From Trichobilharzia szidati (Eukaryota; Platyhelminthes; Trematoda; Strigeidida; Schistosomatidae), in NCBI GenBank assembly GCA_944472155.2, contig OX235271.1, positions 21,397,710-21,461,709 on the forward strand: DNA of 64,000 nucleotides, in the 5' to 3' direction. Below the pieces are notes generated by a model. That model saw nothing but the letters and a program-made list of their open reading frames with translations. It ran no database searches and was not told where the DNA came from. The position numbers were made by a program, and so were the translations under genes. Positions 1 to 10,567 of the stretch are shown here, one piece after another (within the stretch, counting starts at the first letter, position 1; every line of letters begins with the position of its first letter).

Positions 1-19
1 TCAAACATCTAGAAAAACC

Positions 20-90
20 AAATAACTGAGCGAAGAATATCTTTTTCGATAATCTCCTCTTCTGGCTCTACAGTTATGTGTGCGTTTATT
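20..90. repeat. Penelope-type terminal repeat piece
   Basis: The stretch contains the phrase 'gagcgaaga...ctttttcgataat...tctggctctacagtta'. Diverged forms recur near 5511, 21050, 21890, 24165, 55035 and 58790, always beside Penelope-like coding fragments. I read it as a terminal/pLTR piece of a schistosome Penelope-like element; no coding part is attached here. Confidence 0.5.
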
Positions 91-711
91 AACTTTATAC
101 CTTTTTGTGAATTACTACAATATCAATATCAATTTTTAATAATCATCTGTTATCCTATTTTGAAGGAGTCGGATTATTTCAGGATAAAACATTATACTAC
201 TCACCCTAATACTGATAGTAATATGAATCTCACAGTGTCAAACGGACATGAAAATTTACTTACTTGCCGTCTAATTTGTGAAATGGTCACTGGAATAACT
301 GACAGTCAGAAGAAAGATATCCAGGCGACTAGTCATACTTTAGTTTCAATAAGATGTAAAAATACCACAACATTTAAACATGTAATCACTGGATCATGGA
401 TGTTTAAAATGAATTCACATAATCCAAACAATACTATTATTACTATTATTTATAATTATAATGATAATACATGTAGTAAAGTTTCGAAATCTGGTGTATC
501 GATCATTCTTATGTGTAAAAATAGACGGTCTCAACTTTATGTCACCTTATCCACTGGAATACCACCGCTACAAAGAGAGCAATTGTATTTTCGTATATTT
601 ATTATTGAACCCATTGAACATAGTTTGTTTAATCGAGGTAAATTCATGAATATTGGTTTTAATGCAAAAATGAGAAAATATTTTCATTTTTTATTGTGTT
701 GTACTACATGA
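76..711 (+). CDS. Unrecognised 211-codon ORF, doubtful
   Basis: This is an open frame of 211 codons in AT-rich DNA, long for this background. I recognise no domain or motif. The first codons overlap a Penelope terminal repeat, the composition is rich in Ile, Asn and Thr as expected for translated AT-rich DNA, and low-complexity att repeats are translated in its middle (about 431-465). No clear splice sites or polyadenylation signal support it. It could be a chance ORF or a decayed element. Confidence 0.12.
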   Translation: MCAFINFIPFCELLQYQYQFLIIICYPILKESDYFRIKHYTTHPNTDSNMNLTVSNGHENLLTCRLICEMVTGITDSQKKDIQATSHTLVSIRCKNTTTFKHVITGSWMFKMNSHNPNNTIITIIYNYNDNTCSKVSKSGVSIILMCKNRRSQLYVTLSTGIPPLQREQLYFRIFIIEPIEHSLFNRGKFMNIGFNAKMRKYFHFLLCCTT

Positions 712-999
712 TGCAGATTTAGCACCCTTAGATGGTCGTATTCCATACGCTTGTAGTGAATGAGTGAAAAAGATGATAGTACATGCAATTGTTGGCAAAA
801 AATATAGCACATTTCTTACTGATATATTCAGAATATATTGGCGGGATATTGAAAATTTCAATTAACACTTTATCAGAGCAAATAGATTTTCAAATTATTA
901 TTATTATTATTGGAGTTGGGGTTGCGGTGCAGAAGATGATGATTTTGAAATACACTTGAAATCTACAAGTATGAATTGTATACATTTCAACATTTCGAC

Positions 1000-1136
1000 T
1001 GCCAGTTACATGTCAGTTCGATATGTTATTCAGTCTCGTGATCGTCTTAATTACAACCAACAACTTCTAGATAAAGCGAGAAGTCGAATGAATAAAGATG
1101 GTTTAGATAGTCTGAAGTACAGAGTGATCAATATGT
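1000..1136 (+). other. Possible isolated coding exon
   Basis: The frame reads MSVRYVIQSRDRLNYNQQ and continues to about YRVIN. It has a balanced, charged composition unlike neighbouring translated noise, and is preceded by a pyrimidine-rich tract ending in AG and followed by GTACAA. I cannot name a family and see no partner exon nearby. It may be an exon of an unknown gene or a relic of a mobile element. Confidence 0.2.
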
Positions 1137-1479
1137 ACAATGATTGTTATTTTACACACATCTTTGTGTCAGTCACGGGAAGAAGTAAGTTCCACAGTTG
1201 GAAATGAAAATCGAAAAGAAACTGAGAAATAAAAATCCACCTGGTTAATTCAAGTCTGATTGTGAACCGACATAACCATTGAGAACTAGGAGGTAGCGGA
1301 TGGCTGCTTCGTTCTTGCTGGCGACTTCTCAGCAGTATGCGCCCATGACCCCTTCGACGAACAAATCCGGAACCTCCAGGTTAAATGGCGTGTTCATAAT
1401 CCAATGAGCCAATAGTTTCAGCTTCTGTTAATTCTTGGTTCATGGCTCGATAGCCAGGCAGTTGCATCAGTGAGTATCT

Positions 1480-2060
1480 AATTTTATTCCCTTCGGTTTC
1501 GAGTGGTACATAGAACTTCAACAATACACCTTTAATTAATTCTGTTTTCTTCAGCCCTCATTAGCTTGCTCCACAAGTTTTCATAAACTTTTATCTCCTC
1601 CACGTCAAATTCAGACATCAAATTCATCATTACCCATCTAGGCTCCATTTAAAAGCATGGAGCGAGATGTCAGCCACTGGCCTTCTCAGCGTGTGTCCGA
1701 TCTATCTCCATTTTCTTCGGCATATTTGTTCAGCAGTAGGTTTTTGATTGGTTCTTTCCCAGATCTCCAAAGTGATTTCAGAGTGATGAATATTCTGTCC
1801 TGCCTTTTGGATTCCGGTTTTGACATCTTCATTCGTGCTGCCTGTAACTGAGACGATGGTTCCTGGATAAGTGAAGGCAGTGACCTCTTTCAATTTTTCC
1901 CCGTTGACAGCGATTGGTCTTTGTATTTTTGCTTGGTTGTTTAATTTCATCAGTTCTGTTTTGTAGTAGGAATGGAGGTGAATAGTATACAAGCTCATTC
2001 CAGGAAATTTGCTTAAGTCGAATACTTCCAGTCTGTCTGTACACATTGATTCTCAACACT
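1480..2060 (-). pseudogene. RTE (SR2-like) C-terminal fragment
   Basis: Read on the minus strand, the segment encodes pieces of the C-terminal part of an SR2-like RTE ORF: a 'GEKLKEVTAFTYPGTIVS' stretch (the usual family reading is NGRNLKE..FTYLGSIVS), then 'LEIWERTNQKPTAEQ' and 'RRKWRWIGHTLRRP'. The part that normally lies between them is deleted, and the frame is broken. The 3' end near 1500 resembles the family's 'gaacatagggcttca' tail. About 1250-1480 and 2060-2290 show no recognisable content. Confidence 0.65.
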
Positions 2061-2289
2061 TCCGCAGCATATCTTTTGCAATCGAAACAGCCTTGCAAGC
2101 CCCGGATACTGTGTGAAAATTTCATGTCCCCATGCTTACCTTTACTTTCATCGAATGGAGACATATCGATTGACTGCCTTCTCGAAATCTTTCACTCCAT
2201 GCTCAAACTGTTGAGCTTTATGTATTCCAGTAAATTATAAGTTTGTTCCCTCTGTACTGTGAGTTTCAGTAGTGGTGTTACTTTTTGTT

Positions 2290-3550
2290 GTTGTTGCTAA
2301 TTTCATGCCAAACCATCACATCGTGTCGGGTTTTAGCATCAGTTAGTAAATGAAACAGGATCGTTTAGGTTGAGCTTCCGTGATCATAAACTCTCTTTGC
2401 TTAGATTAGGGCAACTGACACAGATTTCATTGATAAAGACGAAAACATCCCTTGGGTCAATCTTTTTGTCTTCTAAATGCATAAATGGGAATTTTCGCCC
2501 TAACAAGATTTCTGTACAATGTGTTCAATAGGCCCTACATTTTGCCAAATTCCTCTCCTATAAAGACTACATCATTTCTTCCAAGAAATCCGAAGCGATA
2601 ATCCAACTGATTGGCCAAACTGCAATTAGAGTGACACGTAAATTCCTCAAACAAAGGATATGTCTACAATGCGGTGTTGCCTTAAACATAAAATAATGAA
2701 ATATAATACACAAACCTCAAATTGTGAGCTCTCTGTGGCTGAATGCCGTCAATGTGCGTCAATAAGAAAAGCAACAAAGCTATGTCAAAGGCAATCCCTT
2801 TGTAGATCTAAACAGGACACGATTGCCAGACACCGAATAAAGCGAGAGGAATAAACAATGTTCAGCACCAAAGGGTATATAAATAAGACATATACAGCAG
2901 GTAACGTTTAGCCGTAAGAAAATGATTACCACACAACAAATGGAGCATTAATGCATAGTTAAGAAGTAACAAATATGCTTACTCTACTTACTAATGGTAA
3001 TTAGCATAGTATGAGGTTGAACACAAAAGAAAGTAAACCCAATGACAGAGGAAGGATATGATGTGTACACTAGCGGTTAGAGTTCAAGTGTTTCAATCAC
3101 CTACCAATTTATTTAATTGTCTGTTTCTATTTTGGAAGCAGTTAACCAAACTCAGAGGTCAAATACATCAGAAATTTTTGACGACTGAATGATTTTCACC
3201 TCTCATCATCACTTTGCAAAGGATAAAATGAAAAAAAATAAATAAATAAAACCGTTGATGAAGGCGAATTTTTCAGAAATACTCATAGATGAATTGGATT
3301 TTATTATTTTCGGATCAACACACTCTAAACCCTTGTTTTGTCAATAGTATACATCAGTTATCGGATTCTGAAAGCACAGTCTCTAATGTCGTTTTCAGCG
3401 ACTTCTATATCATCAGTACAGTAGACATAAATTCACCGCTGAGATATACACAAAAGGGAATCGAACTAATGATCCATCCTTTTCTATGTAATGGAACTAT
3501 TTATATTTTTCTGTCCTTAAAAACATGAATAGAGAGACCGTTTAATACTG
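2290..3550. other. No recognisable gene
   Basis: About 1.25 kb of AT-rich sequence holding only short ORFs. I see no conserved domain, splice-bounded exon or repeat-family motif. A short A-rich tract lies at 3225-3250. Confidence 0.4.
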
Positions 3551-3554
3551 CTTT

Positions 3555-4855
3555 ATTCCTTCTTGCATGACTCGCCTCACTCTGATGAAATGAACTTTGT
3601 TAAGTATGCGGACGATCTAACTAGTTCATTGTCTGTTAACTCACAGCTAGACTGTACTAAGATGAACAGCTTTCTATCCGGAGTTGGCAAATTGTCTTCG
3701 TCTAATGGTCTTAAACTAAATCCTTCCAAATATCAATCAGACTGTTAATTTCAGTTTCCAGTGTAAAAGAAGGTTAAATAAAGCTGTTGTTTCCTAAGAC
3801 CTTTGCAAAATTGATGATAGTGATATAGAAATCAAGTCTGACGTTAAGTATCTTGGGTTAATTCTTTCTTCTGACCAATCCTGGTCTTCCCATGTCTAAA
3901 CAATTTCTAAAAGAATATTTCGTTTGACTTCTTACATTAAGAAGAGGTTGAGGCACTCAGGCATAATCCAACCCCTCCTCTTACAGTTTGTCAACTTGTG
4001 CATCTTACCTATTCTTCTTTACTGTTCACTTTTATTCTTTCTTGGATTGCTTAAAACAGACTTTGTCATACTTCGTAGAACTCTGAAGACTGCCAGTTAG
4101 TAGGTCAAGTGGTATCCCATTGTGCCATATCGTTGACATCGTCATTGGTAGGCAACTGATGTCATGCAACAAATTTGCTAAAGGAATTTTTTCAGACTAT
4201 GAGCATCCACTTTACCCACAACTCAAACCTTGTGTCTCCTCACGTAAAACAGAAAATCTTTTCAGGAGACTTTATGCAAGTACATCTGAGTATAAAAATT
4301 CCACTATACCATATTTGGCACGTATTTCATGTGATGAAAATAGTGTTAGGCATGAAATAACTAACCTTCTTTGCACTACTAAATAAACCATTTCCTCAAC
4401 CCTTACAGCATCAACCTTCATTGTTATTGTACTTCTTATATTTATAATCCTCTCGATTTTTTTGTTTTTATTTGTTTATTTTCTAGTAAGTGTAAACATC
4501 ATTTAATCTGTGTTATAACTGGTAATTTTGTATTTCCCCTCCCCATATTGTATCAACAGAATATTAGATTCAATAATCTATAACATGCTAAAATTTTCAA
4601 ACTGAATCGACCATACTGTTTGAAACAAACTCACTATTATTATTATTATCACCATATTTATGATTCTCATTTTGTACTTCGAATACTTTTGACTTTATAC
4701 CCTAAATGTGGACAAATTCCTCTGTTTAATTTCGTTTTAATTTTATTTATATTTTGAGTAAATCAGATGCAATATTGTGATAAACGCTGAGAATTCCATT
4801 CTGTATTAAAAGTACTGTTTTTAGAATAAAGTAGATTATTATAATTATTCAAAAA
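3555..4855 (+). pseudogene. Jockey/CR1-like non-LTR RT, 3' part
   Basis: A 5'-truncated, decayed non-LTR retrotransposon. The reverse-transcriptase catalytic motif is FVKYADDL (about 3596-3620), followed by 'LKLNPSK' and, in a shifted frame, 'KYLGLILSSDQSWSSH', 'FRLTSYIKK' and 'HSGIIQP'. These match the minus-strand copy at 32.6-34.1 kb motif by motif. The C-terminal segment near 4175-4390 matches the one at 32978-33247. The 3' end closes with 'gagaattccattctgta...aaagtagattatta', shared with copies at 21.4, 32.65 and 63.65 kb. Frameshifts and stops make it non-functional. Confidence 0.8.
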
Positions 4856-4859
4856 ACAA

Positions 4860-5510
4860 TACCCCCGCCAGTTTTAAAACTTTTGTCTGATCGCTCCATA
4901 TTCTCTGCCCATACAAATAGGCGCACATATTTTGGTGAGAGTGTAAATTAAATTTTTAAATTACTGATCCACTGCTAAAAATGTAGCGCTCTATTCGAAT
5001 AATTCTGTGGCTGACTGTACAACATATGTTGTGAAGTCATTCAAAAACAGGACATATACCCAATCGAGTGAAAATTCAGAACAGAGAGTAAAATTGGATG
5101 ACACAATCGGGAAGCTCAATGGGTAAAAAGGGAAATAAAGGAGATTTTGTCTCTAAATCTCCTCCTCTTTTCCCAGGTTAAGCACTATGTTACTCTTTTC
5201 TGCATTATTGGTACGTTTTCTGTCGTCATTATGTCTCCTTTTGTATCTTTATTTTCCCCTTATTGTCTAATAATTTCCCCGTTCCTCACTTTACTTCACC
5301 CAATTATCACCTCTCCCACACATAGAATTAGCCTGTTGACTGCTGCTTTCTAAGTGTGTCGTGCCTCTTATCACAAACATAAACGTGGTTGCTACGAATA
5401 CAACCATCGCTATTAAAATAAACGTTTTTAATAGAAAAGCTATATTTAAGTTGTTTAATATAAATGGCGAAATATACCCATTAAGACATTGAAATAAGAA
5501 CAAATTAGTT
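4860..5510. other. No recognisable gene
   Basis: AT-rich sequence with short ORFs only. Nothing in it matches the repeat families identified elsewhere in the window. Confidence 0.4.
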
Positions 5511-5592
5511 CAGCGAAGAGTCTCTTTTCGGCGAATTCATTCACTTAGCTGTACAGTCGCAAATATATATACAATTATTTTGTGTGTGTGTG
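5511..5592. repeat. Penelope-type terminal piece and GT repeat
   Basis: 'cagcgaagagtctctttt...gctgtacag' is a diverged copy of the Penelope terminal phrase seen at 20-90 and 21890-21960. A short (GT)n microsatellite follows at about 5580-5593. Confidence 0.45.
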
Positions 5593-5641
5593 TACATTAG
5601 GTTTGTCAAAATCAAAATAACAGTTAGTGTGGGTTGTTGAT

Positions 5642-5772
5642 TATATCATCAAGATAATGAAGAAGTTAAAATGTGTGATTAATACTCAAAGTTGTAACTA
5701 AGTGGGGTGAAGATTGGTAAGATGTGAGTAGAGTTACATCATCAAAATAATGAAGAAGTTAAAATGTGTGGG
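5642..5772 (+). repeat. Short direct repeat pair
   Basis: A unit of about 35 bp reading 'catcaa(g/a)ataatgaagaag' and onwards occurs at about 5645-5676 and again at about 5740-5771, 95 bp apart, with one or two differences. The intervening DNA is unique. It is a local duplication of unknown origin. Confidence 0.7.
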
Positions 5773-5894
5773 AAAAAAATGTAACACCCCTTCTCGAACA
5801 GTTAGATTTTAAATTATATACAAAAGTAGATTAATTGTTTTTTTAATGTCGGGTTAATTCAAAAATACTCCTAACCGCCATCACCCAGTAGACC

Positions 5895-6640
5895 CATTGA
5901 AGTATCCTGAAAATGAAAACCAATTATTAGTGAGCGAAGCAGCAATCAACGAGTACACTCAGACTTACGGCTGTACGGTTAATAGTAATAATAATGAAAA
6001 TAATGTAATCTCAGCACAAATACAGAAGGCTTGTTTCGCATATTCCAGTTTACGCCGTCTTTGGCTTAGTAGACGTTATATCCGGCTGGCTGTCGACCGA
6101 AGGATGTGTGTACTGCTCAACAGTCCGCTCCGTCCTCCTTTATGGCTGTCAGTGAGACATGGTCATTGTAAGGGGAAGACATGAAAAGACTGGCCAGCTG
6201 TCATTTGTCATAGTTGCCAGCATTCTATCTCCCGTGTGAAGTGGTATAATAAGGTGAGTTATATTGAGGTTAGGCTACTGTCGAGTGTTAGGTAAGGAGT
6301 GAAAATCAATAAAGGAAGCTGTGAAGTTACATGGATTGAGATAGTTAGGAAATGTGTTACGCATGCCTAGTCATTGTCTTCCTCGACTGACGGGTATTGT
6401 TAGCTGACATAAGATGGATCAGGTCGGAAAAGAGCAATTTGGTGGTGGTCAAACCAAAACATGGCTTCACCAGTCAATGAAATTCACAACAGTTAGTTTA
6501 AGCCACGTAGGAAGATGTAGACTTTCTTGGCTGGGGTCCTCGGGATGGTAAAAAGCAATGACTGCTGGAGACAATTAGTGATATGGCTCGAAATCCTGAT
6601 TCTCAGTAGCACGGATGCATCTACTCTTTGTGATTTATAA
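5895..6640 (+). pseudogene. RTE (SR3/Perere-3-like) 3' fragment
   Basis: Frame pieces read 'ISAQIQKACFAYSSLRRLW', then a decayed '...RVKWYNKVSYIE', then a 3' end like 'WLETIGDMAQNRSQWRRC' in better copies. The same order of motifs occurs at 45.6-46.3 kb (+) and, rearranged, at 35.9-36.5 kb. This is the C-terminal region downstream of the RT of an RTE-type element. Several stops and frameshifts break it. The 3' UTR ends near 6830 with a 'gttctacgttgaaac' phrase found in all copies. Confidence 0.7.
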
Positions 6641-6859
6641 TATCCAATCCAATAAAACTATATTGTTCTTCCATATTACTATTCTTTTTGCCTCAAATCT
6701 CCGTTTTTTATCTCTATTTTGCATTTTTTCTACTTTTTTCTCTGGCTTTGTGTACTACAAGGAGGAAGTGTGGCAACTTGAACTGCTGCACATCTGTGCA
6801 AAGTTCTACGTTGAAACAAGTCCTTCATTCAGGCAATACAATAAAGGGTTAATTCAGTT

Positions 6860-7320
6860 TTAAAGAGTCTGTTAATTATTGAGTAAAAACCAACTTGATC
6901 ACTATTTATAAATAATTGGTTCCACTTAAGGACTACTTTTTGGACGTAGTTCCGTGTTTTATTACAATGATTAACAAATTCAATGACAGATACATATTCA
7001 CCCAAAATGCTGAAAACGTCTACTTTCAACCATTTATCCACGTTTTTTCGTTAAAATATAGTATTTATAAAGCATTTCAATGGAAAAAACGCCTGAAAAC
7101 AACGTAGAGCAACCCAAATACAACGTCGCGATAACACCTAACCTCATCCGGTGTGTGCTGCTATGTCTGCCTTCCAAGTTCAGCTCGATTAACATTGAAA
7201 ATTCCGCTACACATGTAGTAAAAATTTAGTGGTCATAAAAAATCTATTCAATGTTCAACAACCAACTGTCTGCATAAACATGTAATTCATATAAATGACA
7301 ACATTAATTATCTCATTACG
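6860..7320. other. No recognisable gene
   Basis: Short ORFs on both strands without recognisable motifs. This segment lies just 3' of the minus-strand gene and probably contains its 3' UTR; no canonical AATAAA on the minus strand stands out. Confidence 0.35.
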
Positions 7321-7327
7321 TGTAGAA

Positions 7328-8175
7328 TTACATCCTACAACATTCATTTAATGAAACTGTCACTTACAGCAGAGCTCCTCTGGTCAGTATTCTTGTTGTA
7401 TATACCAACCTGCGGAAATAAAATCAGAACTAGGTTGAACTGCATACAATGAAACTGTTTGTGGTATAATAACTTAAATTAACCTTAAAATGTTTACTTA
7501 CTCTTCATCAGCTATGTGATCACGGACTCCATGTAAGTAAGCCTTAGCGCTGGCTTTCAGAGTCTTCCTCAATTTGTCCTCAGGCATTGTAGCAGAAACG
7601 AACTTGGCAATAATGACGGGTATGCTGTGAATCGACTCCCAAGTATAATTCAGCATTTCTTTCAAAGAAGACTGGGCACTAAACGATAGCTCGTCAACCA
7701 TTCTTGTCATCTAAACGTCATTAACGGTCATTTGAAAACCTGTGGAGGAATCCCTGAATATTTGGTTTTTCAGTGACTCCTCCAGTTGATTTAAATCCTT
7801 TTCAGCGGCTAAAGGGAACCTCAGTTGACCATTTTCACTGGACAACTCACTGGTTCTCAAGGCAGAGAAGTTTCTCGTTCTGACGAGTGAAACCAACTCG
7901 GATACCAATTTAATAAGGGACATTAAGTCGTTTTTGCTACACAGTAGCTCGGCAACCACTTTGGTAAGGAACTGTATTTTTTGTTACCGCAAAGTAACTA
8001 GGAAGTAAAAATGACATACATAGTCTGCAGAGTTGGCTGTGTGATCGGTGACGATGTCACCACTGATATTTGTTGACTTGAAGTACTGAAGGAATAGGAA
8101 TATTAAATTAGTGTGTTACCTGTCTATCGATGATTTCAGACTTTCCATGAAATTAGTGTTAGGGTATTTGGATGG
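7328..8175 (-). pseudogene. Multi-exon gene, DUF4806-like, with in-frame stop
   Basis: Minus-strand gene inferred from splice signals. Exons: 8120 back to about 8175 (incomplete), 8085-8020 (66 nt), 7971-7502 (470 nt), 7409-7368 (42 nt) and 7334-7328 (ends at TAA). Donors are GTAACA, GTATGT, GTAAGT and GTAAGT, and every acceptor is AG. Introns are 34, 48, 92 and 33 nt, a size class known from schistosomes. From 8085 to the end the phases agree (0, 2, 2). The long exon contains 'LRFPLAAEKDLNQLEESLKN', which resembles the start of DUF4806 (a 'FPL.....L..LE..L' pattern); family assignment is tentative. An in-frame TAG at 7711-7713 splits this exon. The upstream exon joins out of frame in its best reading ('KVCGPSKYPNTNFMESLK'). 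It is therefore a decayed copy, a polymorphic null or an assembly error; alternatively, translation starts at the ATG just after the stop and gives about 88 residues. Confidence 0.6.
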
Positions 8176-8179
8176 CCCA

Positions 8180-9470
8180 CACACTTTCTGTGCCCATAGG
8201 TAAAATGGAATTAGGATATAATCTGATATACGTATTTATGTGAACAATCCCAAGGATACTAAATATGATCTCGATAGTAATTTAAGTATATCCACGACTT
8301 CACGTTCTACGTTGTGCTAAATGCTGTACATGATGGAAGACAAACACTGCTGTATTAAAAAGCACAACTAGGTACAGGGAAGTGTGGCAGTATTTTCGGG
8401 GTGTCCCTATCTCAAAAGAATTGGATTCAAAAAACTCCACTTGATTCAGTCTAACTTTTGAAACGGATATAAGATAGTTTAATGGTTTGCTCAAATGAAA
8501 ATCTAGTTTCAAGGAGGCTGCAAACTAAGATTTAGGAGATGCTCCGGAGTCCTTCTGGATGCAATGATTTCACTTGACTAGTCAAGGTTTTAACACGCTC
8601 GTCTCTATCTAAATTTGTCTCAGGATTGTTATTCGTTTTTTGCGAGCGATGGTTTGGCGTTATTAGATGCCTTGGAAAATGTAAACAAACAAGGAATAAT
8701 AGAATTTATTCACTCTCATCAGATTTTACCCACAGGTACATTTTAATGTACAGATAATTACTGCTCTTTTAGGTGCATACGACCGTAAAAGTGATTTTTG
8801 GAGGTCGAACCTTATTGGCTGCTCATCAGATCCTGTGAAAGTAGCGTCTTGTTTTATCACCTCCTTGTGGTAATTATTCAACTGTGATGTGCTTTACTGA
8901 ATTCGCTGGTAACTGCACGATGTAACTTTGTAGTTATCTCTATTTGTCTCATTGCCTTGTGTATTGTGGTTAGAAAAAGGCTGGTAGTGTACCCTGTGAA
9001 ACTTCGTTTGTTAACTGTGTTCTATATAGCAGTGCTCTATTTCATTATGCATTTGTGATACGGAATATTAACAATGCTTGTAGTATGACCGACTGCCATG
9101 ATACCTATAGTCAAATAGCAGAGGCGGGTAAACTAACTTCATCGAAACACTCACGAGTGATCATGAACTCATAAACTAATAGGTGAGTTCTATTTACTGC
9201 CATTAAACTGTTTGGAATGTTCTTAAAAAGGTTAATTAGTGAATTTGTTATGCTGCTTTTTTTGCGCGCGTGCTCTGAAAAAGGAGAGTGGCTTTTTTAC
9301 GCTGTGAAGTAAAATTCTGCTTTTTTTGTTTAAACCACATCAGAAGCTTTTTTAGTTCACTTTAGCTGATTTATTTAGTTGAACTATTGTTCATTTTATT
9401 CACATTTTGTGTTTTGGTTGGTATTAACCTCACTGTTTTCACGTACATATATTTGTATAGTTTAAACAAA
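8180..9470. other. No recognisable gene
   Basis: The 5' part could hold further upstream exons of the minus-strand gene, but none is bounded convincingly. The 3' part (about 9240-9470) is T-rich and probably includes the 5' UTR of the CR1-like element that follows. Confidence 0.35.
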
Positions 9471-9478
9471 TTAGAGGT

Positions 9479-10567
9479 ATGGGCCCGATTAACAAATGTG
9501 GACAACCGGACTGCCACTTTCCAGTGGATGATGGGATGTAGTGTGACAACTGCAGCTAACGGTTCCACAAAGTTTGCACTGGTTTATCACCGGTAGCCTA
9601 TAAGAGATGTTGCAAGCCATCATCTCTGTGGCTGTGCGAATTTCGCAGTAACCTGTTGGATGTCTTCATCCAAGAGGCAGTAGGACTCCTGATGTCCTAG
9701 AAATTGTCGAAAAATAAAATTGAAAAGCTTGCACTTGAAATCTCAGCCAAGAATGGCGGCTCAGAATTTAGTTTTAAAACTGAGAGTGTAGCAACTCCTG
9801 AAGCTTTAGAGACAAAAGAGGCACAGAGTGCCTAAATATTTGTTGCGGCAAAGCGAAAAAAACAAAGGAAATCTAAAACAGCAAGTGGTGCCACCATGGC
9901 AACACCAGCCTGTGAAATGATCACGCCAAAGCGCAGCGTGTCTAGTGCACGAATGGCTTCTAGTCGTGGTAAAAACAGACTGGAAAAAACCGACTCTACT
10001 TGGTTGGTGCCGACAGGCAAGAAGCAAAACAAACGTAGGAAAGAAACGGTTACCGAGTCTACCAACAAGGTCTCGATGGCTGTTAATATCAGCCGAACTC
10101 TGAAACCCACGGACTCTAGTTACAGTGTCACAATCTGGAATTTAGAGGAATCTAAGAACACAGATCCAGCTGCCGGACATGCAGATGATCTGAGGGCAGT
10201 TAGCTCCATTATCCGGGAAACACTTCCAGAAGAAACAATTGGAGTTCACGTAAGAAAAGCCATCAGGATCGGAAAACGAAACCCTGATGCTACGGAAACT
10301 TCTAGACGACTACTTAAGATAGTTTTAGGAAATGAAACAGAGAGAAGCACCATCCTCAACAACACGTTTAAAATCAACGACAAAAGTGTAAATATAAGGC
10401 CTGATTGGCCTTTAGAAGATCGAATCAAAAGAAGAGAAGTCGTGGCTGAACTAAAGGTCAGGCTAGAGAAAGGCGAAAAAGACCTCAAACTATTGGGTTT
10501 TCGGGTGGTGAGGACTCGGAAACCGATGCTGCCGAGAGCTCTCTTCATAAGCCGGATGAACACGTAG
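9479..10567 (+). pseudogene. CR1/SR1-like ORF1 with PHD-like finger
   Basis: An ATG at 9479 opens a frame that stays in register to the stop after 10567, about 362 codons, with four in-frame stops before 9896. Near the N-terminus Cys and His residues are spaced as a PHD-like zinc finger (CGQPDC, then CDNC, then 'RFHKVCTGLS', then WLCEF). After 9896 the frame is open for 223 codons. It includes 'SVTIWNLEESKN' and a basic helical tail with 'WPLEDRIKRREVVAELK', a pattern typical of the nucleic-acid-binding ORF1 proteins of CR1-type elements. Such proteins bind element RNA. Two of the four stops fit CAG/CAA to TAG/TAA changes. ORF2 overlaps its end. Confidence 0.7.

Noticed and set aside
1702..2164. 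Two overlapping minus-strand genes at 1.7-2.2 kb
   Set aside because: The frames are pieces of a deleted RTE C-terminus and its antisense noise.
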